A DNA stretch of 48,865 nt from Sporomusaceae bacterium FL31 (GCA_003990955.1 BIFV01000007.1:1-48865); one strand, 5' to 3'; positions 1-8,069 are shown, numbered from the stretch's first letter. A program made the numbers and translations. Notes: generated by a model from the sequence alone, not told the origin.

Positions 1-163
1 GATAAACGCTGAAAGCATCTAAGCGTGAAACCAGCCTTAAGATGAGGTCTCTCATAGAGTAATCTAGTAAGACCCCTTGTAGACGACAAGGTTGATAGGC
101 CAGGTGTGTAAGTCCAGTAATGGATTCAGCTGACTGGTACTAATAGGTCGAGGGCTTGACTTA
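1..163 (+). rRNA. rrl: 23S ribosomal RNA, 3' end (partial)
   Basis: The first ~160 bases match the conserved 3' end of bacterial 23S rRNA, including the GACTGGTACTAATAGGTCGA block that precedes the mature 3' end. The 5' part lies outside the window. The exact 3' end is estimated. A spacer of about 180 bases without a recognisable gene separates it from 5S rRNA; it probably contains the processing stems. Confidence 0.95.
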
Positions 164-345
164 TACAAGCGAACCCAAGAAGGTGAGTCTTAGGACGAAG
201 TCTGATTGGTGTGAGACGTATACTTCCGTGTGAAGCGAAAGCGGAGCTAGGAAGTTTCAAAAGACGTCCACAAAACTAAAATGCAAATTATCTTCTGTGA
301 AGTTTTCAGGGAATGTACCTGTAAAGGATATTCACCTGATTCATA

Positions 346-461
346 TTCAGTGGCGATAGCTGAGGGGTTCCACCTGTTCCCATACCGAACACAGTAGTTA
401 AGCCCTTATACGTCGAAAGTACTTGGCTGGAAACGGCCTGGGAGGATAGAAAGCTGCTGAT
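346..461 (+). rRNA. rrf: 5S ribosomal RNA
   Basis: The sequence has the 5S core (TTCCCATACCGAACACAGTAG and GGCCTGGGAGGATAG). The 5' segment TCAGTGGC (347-354) pairs with GCTGCTGA (453-460) as terminal helix I, including two wobble pairs, which fixes the ends to within a base or two. It is the last rRNA of the operon and is followed six bases later by tRNA-Asn. Confidence 0.93.
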
Positions 462-466
462 TTTAT

Positions 467-542
467 TCCTCGATAGCTCAGCTGGTAGAGCAATCGGCTG
501 TTAACCGATCGGTCGTAGGTTCGAGTCCTACTCGAGGAGCCA
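467..542 (+). tRNA. tRNA-Asn (anticodon GTT)
   Basis: This is a complete 76-nt cloverleaf. The acceptor stem TCCTCGA (467-473) pairs with TCGAGGA (532-538). The anticodon stem ATCGG/CCGAT encloses a loop with anticodon GTT at 500-502. The T arm is GTAGG-TTCGAGT-CCTAC, the discriminator base is G539, and CCA is encoded at 540-542. It is co-transcribed with the rRNA operon. Confidence 0.97.
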
Positions 543-554
543 AATTTAAATGAT

Positions 555-588
555 GCCATTCACTGTCGGTGAATGGCTTTTGTGTTTT
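555..588 (+). terminator. Rho-independent terminator of the rRNA operon
   Basis: The perfect 9-bp stem GCCATTCAC (555-563) / GTGAATGGC (569-577) has a 5-nt loop and is followed by TTTTGTGTTTT. It ends the 23S-5S-tRNA-Asn transcript. Confidence 0.9.
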
Positions 589-673
589 AATGGAATTAGG
601 AAAGTTAATTTAAGGCCGAAGTAGGTTTTTTACTTTATTTAATTTCGAAAAGGCTTTGCAAGTTATATTAGTA

Positions 674-702
674 TTGATACTCTATTTAACATAGAGTAAA
701 AT
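674..702 (+). promoter_or_regulatory. Promoter of the hydrogenase operon with embedded palindrome
   Basis: A sigma-A-like promoter reads TTGATA (674-679), a 17-bp spacer, then TAAAAT (697-702). The spacer is almost filled by an inverted repeat, TACTCTA (678-684) and TAGAGTA (692-698), around TTTAACA. Its position between -35 and -10 fits a repressor operator. The sequence does not match the Rex consensus. The ribosome binding site of the first gene follows about 30 bases downstream. Confidence 0.7.
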
Positions 703-747
703 TAGATCATAGTGAAAATTATCACTTGTTCAAAGGAGGTTCAACTT

Positions 748-1002
748 ATGTTGAAAATTTCAATCTGTTTTGGCAGTGCTTGTCATTTACGTGGAGCATA
801 TGGTGTATTAAATGCTTTTAAAGCTTTACTTGATAAGTATGAAATTCCAGGAACTATTGATCTTGAAGGTGGTTTTTGTCAGGGGCAATGCACAGAAGGG
901 GTTGTCATTAAGATTAATGATGAAATTATCACCAATGTGGCTACTGATAATGTCGATTATATATTTCAACAGAAAGTATTGGAGTTAGCAACATGCAAAT
1001 AA
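748..1002 (+). CDS. (2Fe-2S) ferredoxin domain protein of the hydrogenase operon (HfsA-like)
   Basis: This is an 84-residue protein with the thioredoxin-like [2Fe-2S] fold found in NuoE C-terminal regions. The four probable ligands are Cys7 and Cys12 (CFGSAC) and Cys44 and Cys48 (CQGQC), a C-x4-C ... C-x3-C pattern. It probably passes electrons to or from the hydrogenase-like protein encoded next, whose start overlaps its end by 10 bases. The start at 748 is chosen because AAAGGAGG lies 7-8 bases upstream; an in-frame start at 712 would put that site inside the gene. It is the first gene after the promoter at 674-702. A shorter paralogue with the same cysteine spacing is encoded at 3855. Electron transfer is inferred from the family; the partner is inferred from position. 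Confidence 0.85.
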   Translation: MLKISICFGSACHLRGAYGVLNAFKALLDKYEIPGTIDLEGGFCQGQCTEGVVIKINDEIITNVATDNVDYIFQQKVLELATCK

Positions 1003-2687
1003 TTACTACTCGTAAAGTTAATTGTAAAGATTGTCACCGATGTTTACGGGTTTGTCCAGTCAAAGCAATAGGCATCAACCAAGGGAGAGCCAGAGTACTG
1101 GACGATAAATGCATTCTTTGCGGACAATGTGTGACAGAGTGTCCGCAACATGCTAAGCGTCTTATCAGTCATGTTCCTACCATTCAAGAAGCCCTAGGTA
1201 ATGGGCGTAAGGCAATATTAAGTCTGGGATCTTCTTTTTTAGGCCTTTTTCCAGAATATACTCCTAATCAACTTGTATCAGCGATAAAGGCACTAGGATT
1301 TAGTGCAGTAGAAGAAACGGCTGTAGGTGCAGAAGCCGTTTCATTATTATATAGAAAATTAGTTAAGAATACGGATAAAACAGTGATATCTTCTAATTGT
1401 CCGGTTATCGTAAACATAGTGAAAAAATATTATCCGGATTTAGTAGGAAACCTTGCACCCATTGTTTCGCCGATGATGGCTCATGGTCAGATTCTTAAAC
1501 AAAAATTTGGGGATGACGCTTTTGTCGTATTTGCAGGACCTTGTATGGCTAAATTTGCTGAGCATAATGAGCACCATTCAGTTGATGCTGTCATGACATT
1601 TGTGCAATTGCGTCATTGGTTAAATAGACATAAATATGAGAATAGTCCTGTTATTGCAGAATCATATGAGCCTGAGCCACTTGGTAATGCGAGATTCTTT
1701 CCATTAGCTGGCGGTATTTTAAAATCATTTATGAATTTTGATATTCTTGATACGGAAATTATTGCCGTTGATGGAATTGAAGAGTGTAAAGAAGTTTTTG
1801 AAAGTCTGTCCAGAGGTGAAATTTCACCTCGCTTTATTGAAGCTTTTTCATGTAAAGGTGGGTGTATTGGCGGCCCTGCAGGTGGCAGCACCCAACCAAT
1901 GCCTGTGCGTCGCCTTAAGGCAATTGAGTATGCAAATTCTGTTGATAAGAAGGTTTTGTGGCAACTACCAGAAGGCTTAGATTTTTCCTGTATCCATTCA
2001 CCCGACCCAGTTGAGGTGATTGAACCAAGTGAAGAGGCGATTAAGGAGATCTTGCATCAGATCGGTAAGTTTACGCGTGCAGATGAAAAAAACTGTGGCG
2101 CCTGCGGTTATAATACTTGCCGTGAAAAAGCAGTAGCCGTTTATAGTGGGTTAGCTGAAACCGAAATGTGTATGCCATATATGCGCTCTAAGGCTGAATC
2201 GTTTGCCAGTATTATTGTTGAGAACTCGCTTAATGGCATTATTGCGGTGAATGAAAAAATGATTATTCAAGAGCTTAATCCTGCGGTCAAACAAATGTTT
2301 AGCTTAAAAAATGATATGGACAAAGGCAATAGTCTTGCTGAGTTCATTGATTGCTCAGACTTTGTTGCGGCTGCAAATTATGGGTATAAGGTGATTAGTA
2401 AAAGAATTGAGTATCCCGAATATGGGATTATTACAGAGCAGATGATTGTACCAGTACCTGAGCACGGACTAGTTATTGGTGTTATATCCAATGTTACTGA
2501 TGATGAGAAGCGAACTCAGGAGTGGCAGAAAATGAAAGAAGAAACTGTTGCCAAGGCATCAGAAATTATCAATAAGCAGATGCAAGTGGCTCAGGAAATT
2601 GCTGGACTGCTGGGTGAAACAACAGCCGAAACGAAATCAGCATTGCTTGAGCTTATGTGGGTGCTCAAAGGTAAGGAGGATAAGTAA
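993..2687 (+). CDS. Sensory-type [FeFe]-hydrogenase with PAS domain (HfsB/HydS-like)
   Basis: The protein has 564 residues. An N-terminal 2x[4Fe-4S] ferredoxin domain carries Cys11/14/17/21 and Cys40/43/46/50. The H-cluster domain follows (about 70-320): motif L1 reads SSNCP (ligand Cys136), L2 reads GPCMAK (Cys184), and L3 reads SCKGGC (Cys287, Cys291). A further [4Fe-4S] domain (Cys368/371/376/393) and a PAS domain (about 400-510) complete it. All four H-cluster ligands are kept, but the cysteine before ligand Cys136, the proton relay in catalytic enzymes, is Asn135. This loss and the PAS domain are known traits of sensory hydrogenases, so a role as H2 or redox sensor rather than main producer is likely. 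The order with the phosphatase (1-base overlap) and a second hydrogenase resembles the hfs locus of Thermoanaerobacterium saccharolyticum, as I recall it. Confidence 0.88.
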   Translation: MQIITTRKVNCKDCHRCLRVCPVKAIGINQGRARVLDDKCILCGQCVTECPQHAKRLISHVPTIQEALGNGRKAILSLGSSFLGLFPEYTPNQLVSAIKALGFSAVEETAVGAEAVSLLYRKLVKNTDKTVISSNCPVIVNIVKKYYPDLVGNLAPIVSPMMAHGQILKQKFGDDAFVVFAGPCMAKFAEHNEHHSVDAVMTFVQLRHWLNRHKYENSPVIAESYEPEPLGNARFFPLAGGILKSFMNFDILDTEIIAVDGIEECKEVFESLSRGEISPRFIEAFSCKGGCIGGPAGGSTQPMPVRRLKAIEYANSVDKKVLWQLPEGLDFSCIHSPDPVEVIEPSEEAIKEILHQIGKFTRADEKNCGACGYNTCREKAVAVYSGLAETEMCMPYMRSKAESFASIIVENSLNGIIAVNEKMIIQELNPAVKQMFSLKNDMDKGNSLAEFIDCSDFVAAANYGYKVISKRIEYPEYGIITEQMIVPVPEHGLVIGVISNVTDDEKRTQEWQKMKEETVAKASEIINKQMQVAQEIAGLLGETTAETKSALLELMWVLKGKEDK

Positions 2688-3838
2688 TGCAACAACTCCA
2701 TGCTGATGTCGGAGTAGCTCAGTTATCAAAAGACGGTGAAGAACTTTGCGGTGATAACGTTGTAATTACTAGAACACCACAAGCAACGATTATTGTTATC
2801 TCAGATGGTCTTGGCAGTGGTGTAAAGGCTAATATTTTAGCAACACTAACAACTAAGATTGCCTCATCTATGCTAAAACGCGGGATTCCATTAGAAGAGG
2901 TTGTTAATACAATCGCAGAAACGTTACCAGTTTGCAGACAAAGAAAGATTGCTTATTCTACTTTGCAAATTATCAAGATTACTTCGACCGGACAGGCCAC
3001 AGTGGTAGAGTTTGATTGTCCGCCTACATTCTTAATTCGAGATGGACAAGTAACAAAAGTTGCAACGCAAGAAAAGATTATTGGCGGTAAAAGAATCAAA
3101 GTTGGGCGGTTATCTCTTCATGAGGGTGATGTAATAACTGCTGTCAGTGACGGCGTTATTCATGCAGGGATTGGTGGATTGCTTAAGCTCGGCTGGGGTT
3201 GGAATGGAGTAGCTGATGAATTAAAATCAGTCTGCAAAGGCGGCTGTAAACCGGCCGATATTACCAATCAGCTGATTAACTGTTGTGAAGGCTATTATCT
3301 TGGACATCCAGGAGATGATTCCACTGCAGTCGCTGTTAGGGTACATCAAGCGAGATATTTGACGCTGTTTACAGGACCACCTGCAGACTCGTCTATTGAT
3401 GAACGGGTAACTCAGCGGTTTCTCGCTCAACAAGGGAAAAAGGTGGTTGCAGGAGGAACGACTGCAAATATAGTTAGTCGAATGACAGGTAAGCCGTTGA
3501 ACGTTGACTTGGTATTTTATGATCAGCAAGTACCACCTATTGGATTTATTGAAGATATAGATTTGGTTACTGAGGGAATTTTGACTCTAAATGCTGTATT
3601 AGAAAGACTCAATGATATAAATCGTCTTTATAGCACGAACATGCGGGATGGTGCCACCTTACTAGCTAGAATGTTGCTAGAAGCTGACATGATTGATATA
3701 ATGGCTGGTAAGGCTGTCAATCCAGCACATCAAAACCCGAATTATCCATTTAAAATCAATATTAAATCACAGGTTTTATCTAATTTGAAATCAGTACTAG
3801 AGTCTCAAGGTAAACAAGTCAAAATAGAGTGGTTCTAA
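2687..3838 (+). CDS. SpoIIE-type PP2C Ser/Thr phosphatase of the hydrogenase locus (HfsC-like)
   Basis: The 383-residue protein begins on the last base of the preceding stop codon (TAATG), so translation is probably coupled. Residues 1 to about 220 form a SpoIIE/PP2C-type phosphatase domain with metal-binding aspartates in SDGLGSG, SDGVIHAG and GHPGDDST. The C-terminal ~160 residues are not a phosphatase domain and I cannot assign them. Phosphatases of this type usually dephosphorylate anti-anti-sigma-like or other Ser/Thr-phosphorylated proteins; no such substrate is encoded nearby. Its place between a PAS-bearing sensory hydrogenase and a catalytic-type hydrogenase suggests that it relays the hydrogen or redox signal. 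No membrane segment is visible, so it is probably cytoplasmic. The domain call is firm; the signalling role is inferred. Confidence 0.85.
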   Translation: MQQLHADVGVAQLSKDGEELCGDNVVITRTPQATIIVISDGLGSGVKANILATLTTKIASSMLKRGIPLEEVVNTIAETLPVCRQRKIAYSTLQIIKITSTGQATVVEFDCPPTFLIRDGQVTKVATQEKIIGGKRIKVGRLSLHEGDVITAVSDGVIHAGIGGLLKLGWGWNGVADELKSVCKGGCKPADITNQLINCCEGYYLGHPGDDSTAVAVRVHQARYLTLFTGPPADSSIDERVTQRFLAQQGKKVVAGGTTANIVSRMTGKPLNVDLVFYDQQVPPIGFIEDIDLVTEGILTLNAVLERLNDINRLYSTNMRDGATLLARMLLEADMIDIMAGKAVNPAHQNPNYPFKINIKSQVLSNLKSVLESQGKQVKIEWF

Positions 3839-3854
3839 TTTAGGAGGGGAAGTT

Positions 3855-4094
3855 ATGGCACTTATAGATATTGAAATATGTATGGGCTCAGCCTGTTATT
3901 TACTAGGCGCACAAGATTTGCTTGAGGCAATTGAATCATTGTCTGCAGAAAAAAAAGCTAAGATTGACCTTAGAGGCGCAACTTGTTTAAAAGCGTGTGG
4001 TTCAGGCCCAAATATAAAAATAGACGGAGTTTTAATGTCAAATATCACCCCAAAGCAGCTCTTGGATATCATTAACGAAAAAATAGATGGTTAG
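3855..4094 (+). CDS. (2Fe-2S) ferredoxin domain protein, second copy
   Basis: This 79-residue thioredoxin-like [2Fe-2S] protein has Cys9 and Cys14 (CMGSAC) and Cys44 and Cys48 (CLKAC), the same spacing as the protein encoded at 748. A strong ribosome binding site, AGGAGGGG, precedes the ATG at 3855. It lies 16 bases after the phosphatase gene and 33 bases before the catalytic-type hydrogenase gene, and is probably an electron-transfer subunit for the latter. Each hydrogenase-like gene in the operon is thus preceded by its own [2Fe-2S] protein gene, the second with the phosphatase gene before it. Confidence 0.83.
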   Translation: MALIDIEICMGSACYLLGAQDLLEAIESLSAEKKAKIDLRGATCLKACGSGPNIKIDGVLMSNITPKQLLDIINEKIDG

Positions 4095-4127
4095 CTTGAT
4101 TTTTCGATTTATGAAAGGAGACAGTCA

Positions 4128-5624
4128 ATGTCCCAAGTAACTGAAGTTGTTAAATTGCGTCGCAAAGTCTTAACTGAAATAGCCAGATTAACCTTTGCTG
4201 ACGAGCTTATAGATAATATTAGTGATATTCTAAATACTGTTGTGACAGAGGATGGCCCGCGATATCGCTGTTGTATTCATAAAGAACGGGCTGTTTTACA
4301 AGAACGTATTAAATTAGCGCTTAGTCAGCCAGCCAATGTTTCTCTGGAAATTGCTGCTCAGAACGCATTGAACGGAAGCGTTGCGGATATGCCAATTGTG
4401 CAAGTTATGCCAATCGCTTGCGATCAATGTCCGATTGACAAATTTCTTGTTACTAATGCTTGCCGTAACTGTTTGGCGCATCACTGTATTAATAGCTGTC
4501 CTAAGAAAGCCATTATGGTTGTACAAAATAGAGCTTATATCGATAAGACTAAATGTATTGAATGTGGACTTTGTAAAAAGTCATGTCCTTATGGTGCAAT
4601 TATTGAAGTAAATCGACCTTGCGAAGGTGCTTGTGATCTCAAAGCAATTACTGCAGGCAGTGACCGACGGGCATTAATTGATTATGATAAGTGTGTTCAA
4701 TGTGGCGGGTGTAAGACTGCCTGTCCTTTTGGCGCCATTCTTGATCGTTCAGAAATTGTGCAACTGATTCAATCCTTAAAATCAGGAAAACGGGTGTACG
4801 CAGTGATGGCACCAGCTTTTATTGGTCAATTTGGTGGTAAAGTTCAACCAAGTCAGGTCATAAGCGCTCTAAAACAAGTTGGTTTTCAGGATGTTTATGA
4901 GGCTTCCTATGGAGCTGATATCGTTACGATTGAGGAAACCTCAGAGTTTTTGCAATCTGTTCCGGATCAACGTCCCTTTATGACAACCTCCTGTTGTCCG
5001 GCGTTTGTCGGTATGGTCGAAAAGCATTTACCTGATTTAAATCATACTGTTTCGAGTACAGTTTCTCCAATGATCGCTACAGGAAAAGTGATCAAGAAAA
5101 ATGATTCAGAATCTGTAACGGTTTTCATTGGTCCGTGTATCGCCAAAAAGGCTGAAGCAGCTCATTATGCTGGGGTCATAGATTTTGCCATTACATTCGA
5201 AGAACTTGCTTGCATTATGGTTGGTGCAGGGATTAATATTACGGCAGTTGCGGAAGCTGATCATAAAACTACTGCATCTCTGACTGCTAATGATTTTGCC
5301 CGAGCAGGCGGCGTTGTTCAAGCTGTTATTAAGCATGCTGAAAAGGTTAGTTCTGATACAGTGATTAAATCTCATCGTGCTGAAGGACTAAATAATTGTA
5401 AAATAGCATTATTACAGATGAAAGCAAGCAAAATAGACGCTAATTTTTTCGAAGGTATGGCCTGTTCTGGTGGCTGCGTAGGTGGGCCTGGTGTACTGAC
5501 TAATCCGAAAGTAACGGGAAAGCTGGTTGAAAACTATGCTTCTGCTGCCGAATACAAAACTGCTTCTGAGAATAAAAGTGTTGTCGATACACTGAATAAA
5601 GGCGGGCATTGGCACACAAAATAG
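4128..5624 (+). CDS. Catalytic-type [FeFe]-hydrogenase (HfsD-like)
   Basis: The 498-residue iron-only hydrogenase has a complete set of H-cluster motifs: L1 TTSCCP (Cys289 as proton relay, Cys290 as ligand), L2 GPCIAKKAE (Cys337) and L3 MACSGGC (Cys446, Cys450). The N-terminal half is cysteine-rich, with CDQCPID and CRNCLAHHC followed by two ferredoxin-like [4Fe-4S] motifs (CIECGLCKKSC and CVQCGGCKTAC), pointing to several Fe-S clusters that carry electrons to the active site. In contrast to the hydrogenase-like protein encoded upstream, the proton-relay cysteine is present and there is no PAS domain, so this is the probable working enzyme for H2 production or oxidation. No signal peptide is visible. 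The domain layout resembles group B [FeFe]-hydrogenases; that assignment is inferred. The electron partner is probably ferredoxin. It is the last gene before the tyrS promoter. Confidence 0.88.
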   Translation: MSQVTEVVKLRRKVLTEIARLTFADELIDNISDILNTVVTEDGPRYRCCIHKERAVLQERIKLALSQPANVSLEIAAQNALNGSVADMPIVQVMPIACDQCPIDKFLVTNACRNCLAHHCINSCPKKAIMVVQNRAYIDKTKCIECGLCKKSCPYGAIIEVNRPCEGACDLKAITAGSDRRALIDYDKCVQCGGCKTACPFGAILDRSEIVQLIQSLKSGKRVYAVMAPAFIGQFGGKVQPSQVISALKQVGFQDVYEASYGADIVTIEETSEFLQSVPDQRPFMTTSCCPAFVGMVEKHLPDLNHTVSSTVSPMIATGKVIKKNDSESVTVFIGPCIAKKAEAAHYAGVIDFAITFEELACIMVGAGINITAVAEADHKTTASLTANDFARAGGVVQAVIKHAEKVSSDTVIKSHRAEGLNNCKIALLQMKASKIDANFFEGMACSGGCVGGPGVLTNPKVTGKLVENYASAAEYKTASENKSVVDTLNKGGHWHTK

Positions 5625-5629
5625 AAACA

Positions 5630-5658
5630 TTGACAAGTTTATTGGATTTTTGTTATAT
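5630..5658 (+). promoter_or_regulatory. Promoter of the tyrS T-box leader
   Basis: TTGACA (5630-5635), a 17-bp spacer and TTATAT (5653-5658) form a strong sigma-A-type promoter. It begins six bases after the stop codon of the hydrogenase gene and leads straight into the T-box leader. Confidence 0.8.
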
Positions 5659-5664
5659 TACAAA

Positions 5665-5930
5665 TAATAAGATAAACCAAATGCAAAGATTGAGACGAGT
5701 AGTCTGGTGTGCTTTTATAGAGAACTAGGGTTTGGTGGAACCTAGTAAGTGTGCCTGATGAATTACAACTCATGAGCAGCAAGCTGAGTGTTACATTAAG
5801 TGAGCCGGTTAGCTACCGTTACCAGCTGGGAAATGTAACGAATGTTATATTACTCTACAAAGTGGCTATAAATAGCAATTTGGGTGGTACCGCGGGCATT
5901 GCTCGTCCCTGTTGACAGGGACGAGCTTTT
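5665..5930 (+). promoter_or_regulatory. T-box riboswitch (tRNA-Tyr) upstream of tyrS
   Basis: The ~265-nt leader contains the T-box core GGGTGGTACCGCGG (5882-5895) followed by an intrinsic terminator. Stem I begins around 5680 with the typical GACGAGTAG segment. A TAC triplet at 5764-5766, before the AACTCATGAG segment, fits a tyrosine specifier codon. The tRNA-end-binding bulge TGGT (5885-5888) pairs with ACCA, agreeing with the A discriminator expected for tRNA-Tyr. Uncharged tRNA-Tyr should stabilise the antiterminator and turn on tyrS. The transcript start is inferred from the promoter. Confidence 0.93.
5901..5930 (+). terminator. Regulated terminator of the T-box leader
   Basis: An 11-bp stem, GCTCGTCCCTG (5901-5911) / CAGGGACGAGC (5916-5926), with a TTGA loop and a following TTTT. 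Its 5' strand lies just after the T-box core, as expected for alternative pairing with the antiterminator. Confidence 0.9.
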
Positions 5931-5969
5931 ATATTTTAGTAGATGCATACAACATAAGGGGGCGTAGTA

Positions 5970-7187
5970 GTGTCGGTATTAGAAACACTAAAAGAACGTG
6001 GGTATATTGCGCAACTCACACACGAAAAAGAAATTGAGGAATTGCTAGCAGCAGAGAAAATTACTTTTTATATTGGGTTTGATCCTACTGCAGACAGCTT
6101 GCATGTTGGTCATTTTTTAGGAATGATGGTCATGGCACATATGCAGCGAGCCGGTCATCGGCCAATTTGCCTAATCGGTGGCGGTACAGCCATGATAGGT
6201 GATCCAACTGGCAAGAGCGATATGAGAAAAATGATGACTCCTGAGATCATTCGTCAAAATGGTGAAGCATTTAAAGCACAAATGCAAAAATTTATTGATT
6301 TTACTGATAACAGGGCAATGATGCTTAATAATGCGGATTGGCTGTTGGATCTCAACTATGTGCAAGTATTGCGTGAAATAGGAGTTCATTTTTCAGTTAA
6401 TCGCATGTTAACTGCAGAGTGCTTTAAACAGCGATTAGAGCGAGGTCTTTCCTTCTTAGAGTTTAATTATATGTTAATGCAAGCTTATGATTTTCTTGAA
6501 CTATTTAAACAAACAGGTTGTGTTATGCAACTAGGCGGTGATGACCAGTGGTCTAATATTTTAGCAGGTGTTGATCTTATTCGAAGAAAAGAAAGTAAAC
6601 CTGCTTTTGGGCTTACCTTCACGTTGTTGACAACAAGTGATGGAAGAAAGATGGGTAAAACAGAAAAAGGTGCATTATGGCTTGATCCAGAGAAAACATC
6701 ACCATACGAATTTTATCAGTATTGGAGAAATATTGATGATGCGGATGTTGCGAAATGTCTGGCATTGTTAACTTTCTTACCGATGGATGAAGTGCGTCGT
6801 CTTGGTGCTCTGCGTGATAAAGAAATCAATATTGCGAAGACGGCACTGGCTTTTGAAGTAACCAAACTCATCCATGGTGTTGAAGAAGCGGAGAAGGCGA
6901 AACAAGCTGCTGAAGCTTTGTTTGGCGGTGCTGGTGCATTAGATAATGCGCCTAAAGTTTCTATCACACAAGACGTTGTTGGCAGCAAATTGCTGGATGT
7001 TCTTGCGTCTACAGGAATAATCGCGTCAAAAGGTGAGGGGCGACGGCTGATTACGCAAGGCGGTCTATATATTGGCAATGATAAAGTGACTGATCAGGAA
7101 ATGAATTTAACTGCTGACTTATTTGCCGATAAGAGCCTTTTGCTTCGTAAGGGCAAGAAAAACTATATTCGAATCGTTATTGAGTAA
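5970..7187 (+). CDS. tyrS: Tyrosyl-tRNA synthetase
   Basis: This 405-residue class I aminoacyl-tRNA synthetase charges tRNA-Tyr with tyrosine in the cytoplasm. The ATP-binding HIGH-type motif appears as HVGHF (about residues 48-52), and the KMSKS-type motif as KMGKT. The GIDP-like segment [14 protein letters not shown] and the QLGGDDQW motif are typical of TyrRS. A C-terminal S4-like RNA-binding domain covers about residues 340-405 ([15 protein letters not shown]). The start is GTG at 5970, preceded by AAGGGGG. Length is normal for the family. Expression is controlled by the Tyr T-box directly upstream. Confidence 0.97.
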   Translation: MSVLETLKERGYIAQLTHEKEIEELLAAEKITFYIGFDPTADSLHVGHFLGMMVMAHMQRAGHRPICLIGGGTAMIGDPTGKSDMRKMMTPEIIRQNGEAFKAQMQKFIDFTDNRAMMLNNADWLLDLNYVQVLREIGVHFSVNRMLTAECFKQRLERGLSFLEFNYMLMQAYDFLELFKQTGCVMQLGGDDQWSNILAGVDLIRRKESKPAFGLTFTLLTTSDGRKMGKTEKGALWLDPEKTSPYEFYQYWRNIDDADVAKCLALLTFLPMDEVRRLGALRDKEINIAKTALAFEVTKLIHGVEEAEKAKQAAEALFGGAGALDNAPKVSITQDVVGSKLLDVLASTGIIASKGEGRRLITQGGLYIGNDKVTDQEMNLTADLFADKSLLLRKGKKNYIRIVIE

Positions 7188-7264
7188 ATTCGCGGGACAA
7201 GCTCAATTGGGGTAATTTGTTTGGCTTATATTAGATCAAATCAAGCTTTTAGAATGGCAAAGCT

Positions 7265-7293
7265 TTACCAAGTTGAGTGTGTTATGGTAAAAT
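7265..7293 (+). promoter_or_regulatory. Probable promoter of yebC
   Basis: A good -10, TAAAAT (7288-7293), is preceded by an extended TGG element. The -35, TTACCA (7265-7270), is weak, at a 17-bp spacing. TTTACCA (7264-7270) and TGGTAAA (7285-7291) form an inverted repeat spanning the promoter. The gene starts 34 bases downstream. Confidence 0.5.
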
Positions 7294-7327
7294 AGTGGCT
7301 GATTTAGATTAAAAGGGGAGAATGAAT

Positions 7328-8065
7328 ATGTCAGGGCATTCTAAATGGGCTAATATCAAACATAAAAAAGGTAAAATGGATGCAATTCGTGGTAAGGTTA
7401 CAACTAAAATCGGACGTGAGATTACTGTTGCAGTTCGTTTGGGTGGTAGTGACCCTACTGGAAATATGAAACTGAAATTAGCGTTAGCCAAGGCTAAAGC
7501 CAATAATGTTCCTAAAGATAATATTCAACGAGCTATTCAAAAAGGTTTAGGCTCTTTGGATGGCAGTACTTATGAAGAGTTTACTTATGAAGGGTATGGG
7601 CCAGGCGGAGTCGCGGTTCTTGTTGAAATTATGACCGATAATCGTAATCGTACAGCAGCTGATATTCGTCACTTGTTTTCAAAACATGGTGGAAATTTAG
7701 GTGAATCTGGTTGCGTAGCTTGGATGTTTAAGCGTAAAGGGCTTTTTGTTATCGAGAAAGAAACAGGTGCCAATGAAGAAGATCTTATGATTTTAGCACT
7801 AGAAGCAGGGGCTGAAGATTTCAAGGCTGAGGATGACTCTTATGAGATCATCACTACTCCTGAAGAGTTCGATCAAGTCCAAGAAGTACTTGAGAAAAAT
7901 AATATTCAGACTTCCATAGCACAAATTACAATGGTTCCGGAAACCACTGTAGAGTTAAGTGGCGCTGATGCCGTAAAGATGCTTAAGCTTATGGAAGTAT
8001 TGGAAGATCATGATGATGTTCAAGAAGTTTATGCGAATTTTGATATTCCAGATGAAATGATGTAA
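7328..8065 (+). CDS. yebC: YebC/PmpR family DNA-binding regulator
   Basis: The 245-residue protein matches the YebC/PmpR/TACO1 family over its full length. It begins with the signature [13 protein letters not shown], and the [21 protein letters not shown] segment (about residues 90-112) is also diagnostic. Family members have been described as transcriptional regulators, and more recently as translation factors helping ribosomes at difficult peptides, so the exact role is open. The start at 7328 is preferred over an ATG at 7322 because AGGGGAG ends seven bases before it and the family N-terminus begins there. The gene stands alone between its own probable promoter and a terminator. In many bacteria yebC adjoins ruvCAB, as here, with bofC between. 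Confidence 0.93.
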   Translation: MSGHSKWANIKHKKGKMDAIRGKVTTKIGREITVAVRLGGSDPTGNMKLKLALAKAKANNVPKDNIQRAIQKGLGSLDGSTYEEFTYEGYGPGGVAVLVEIMTDNRNRTAADIRHLFSKHGGNLGESGCVAWMFKRKGLFVIEKETGANEEDLMILALEAGAEDFKAEDDSYEIITTPEEFDQVQEVLEKNNIQTSIAQITMVPETTVELSGADAVKMLKLMEVLEDHDDVQEVYANFDIPDEMM

Positions 8066-8069
8066 AAGG

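Noticed and set aside
678..698. Rex (NADH-sensing repressor) site in the hydrogenase promoter
   Set aside because: The palindrome contains TTTAACA but lacks the TTGTTAA-N4-TTAACAA symmetry of Rex sites; its arms are TACTCTA/TAGAGTA.
6716..7078. Minus-strand open frame of 120 codons inside tyrS
   Set aside because: Shadow of tyrS with no start signal and low-complexity translation.
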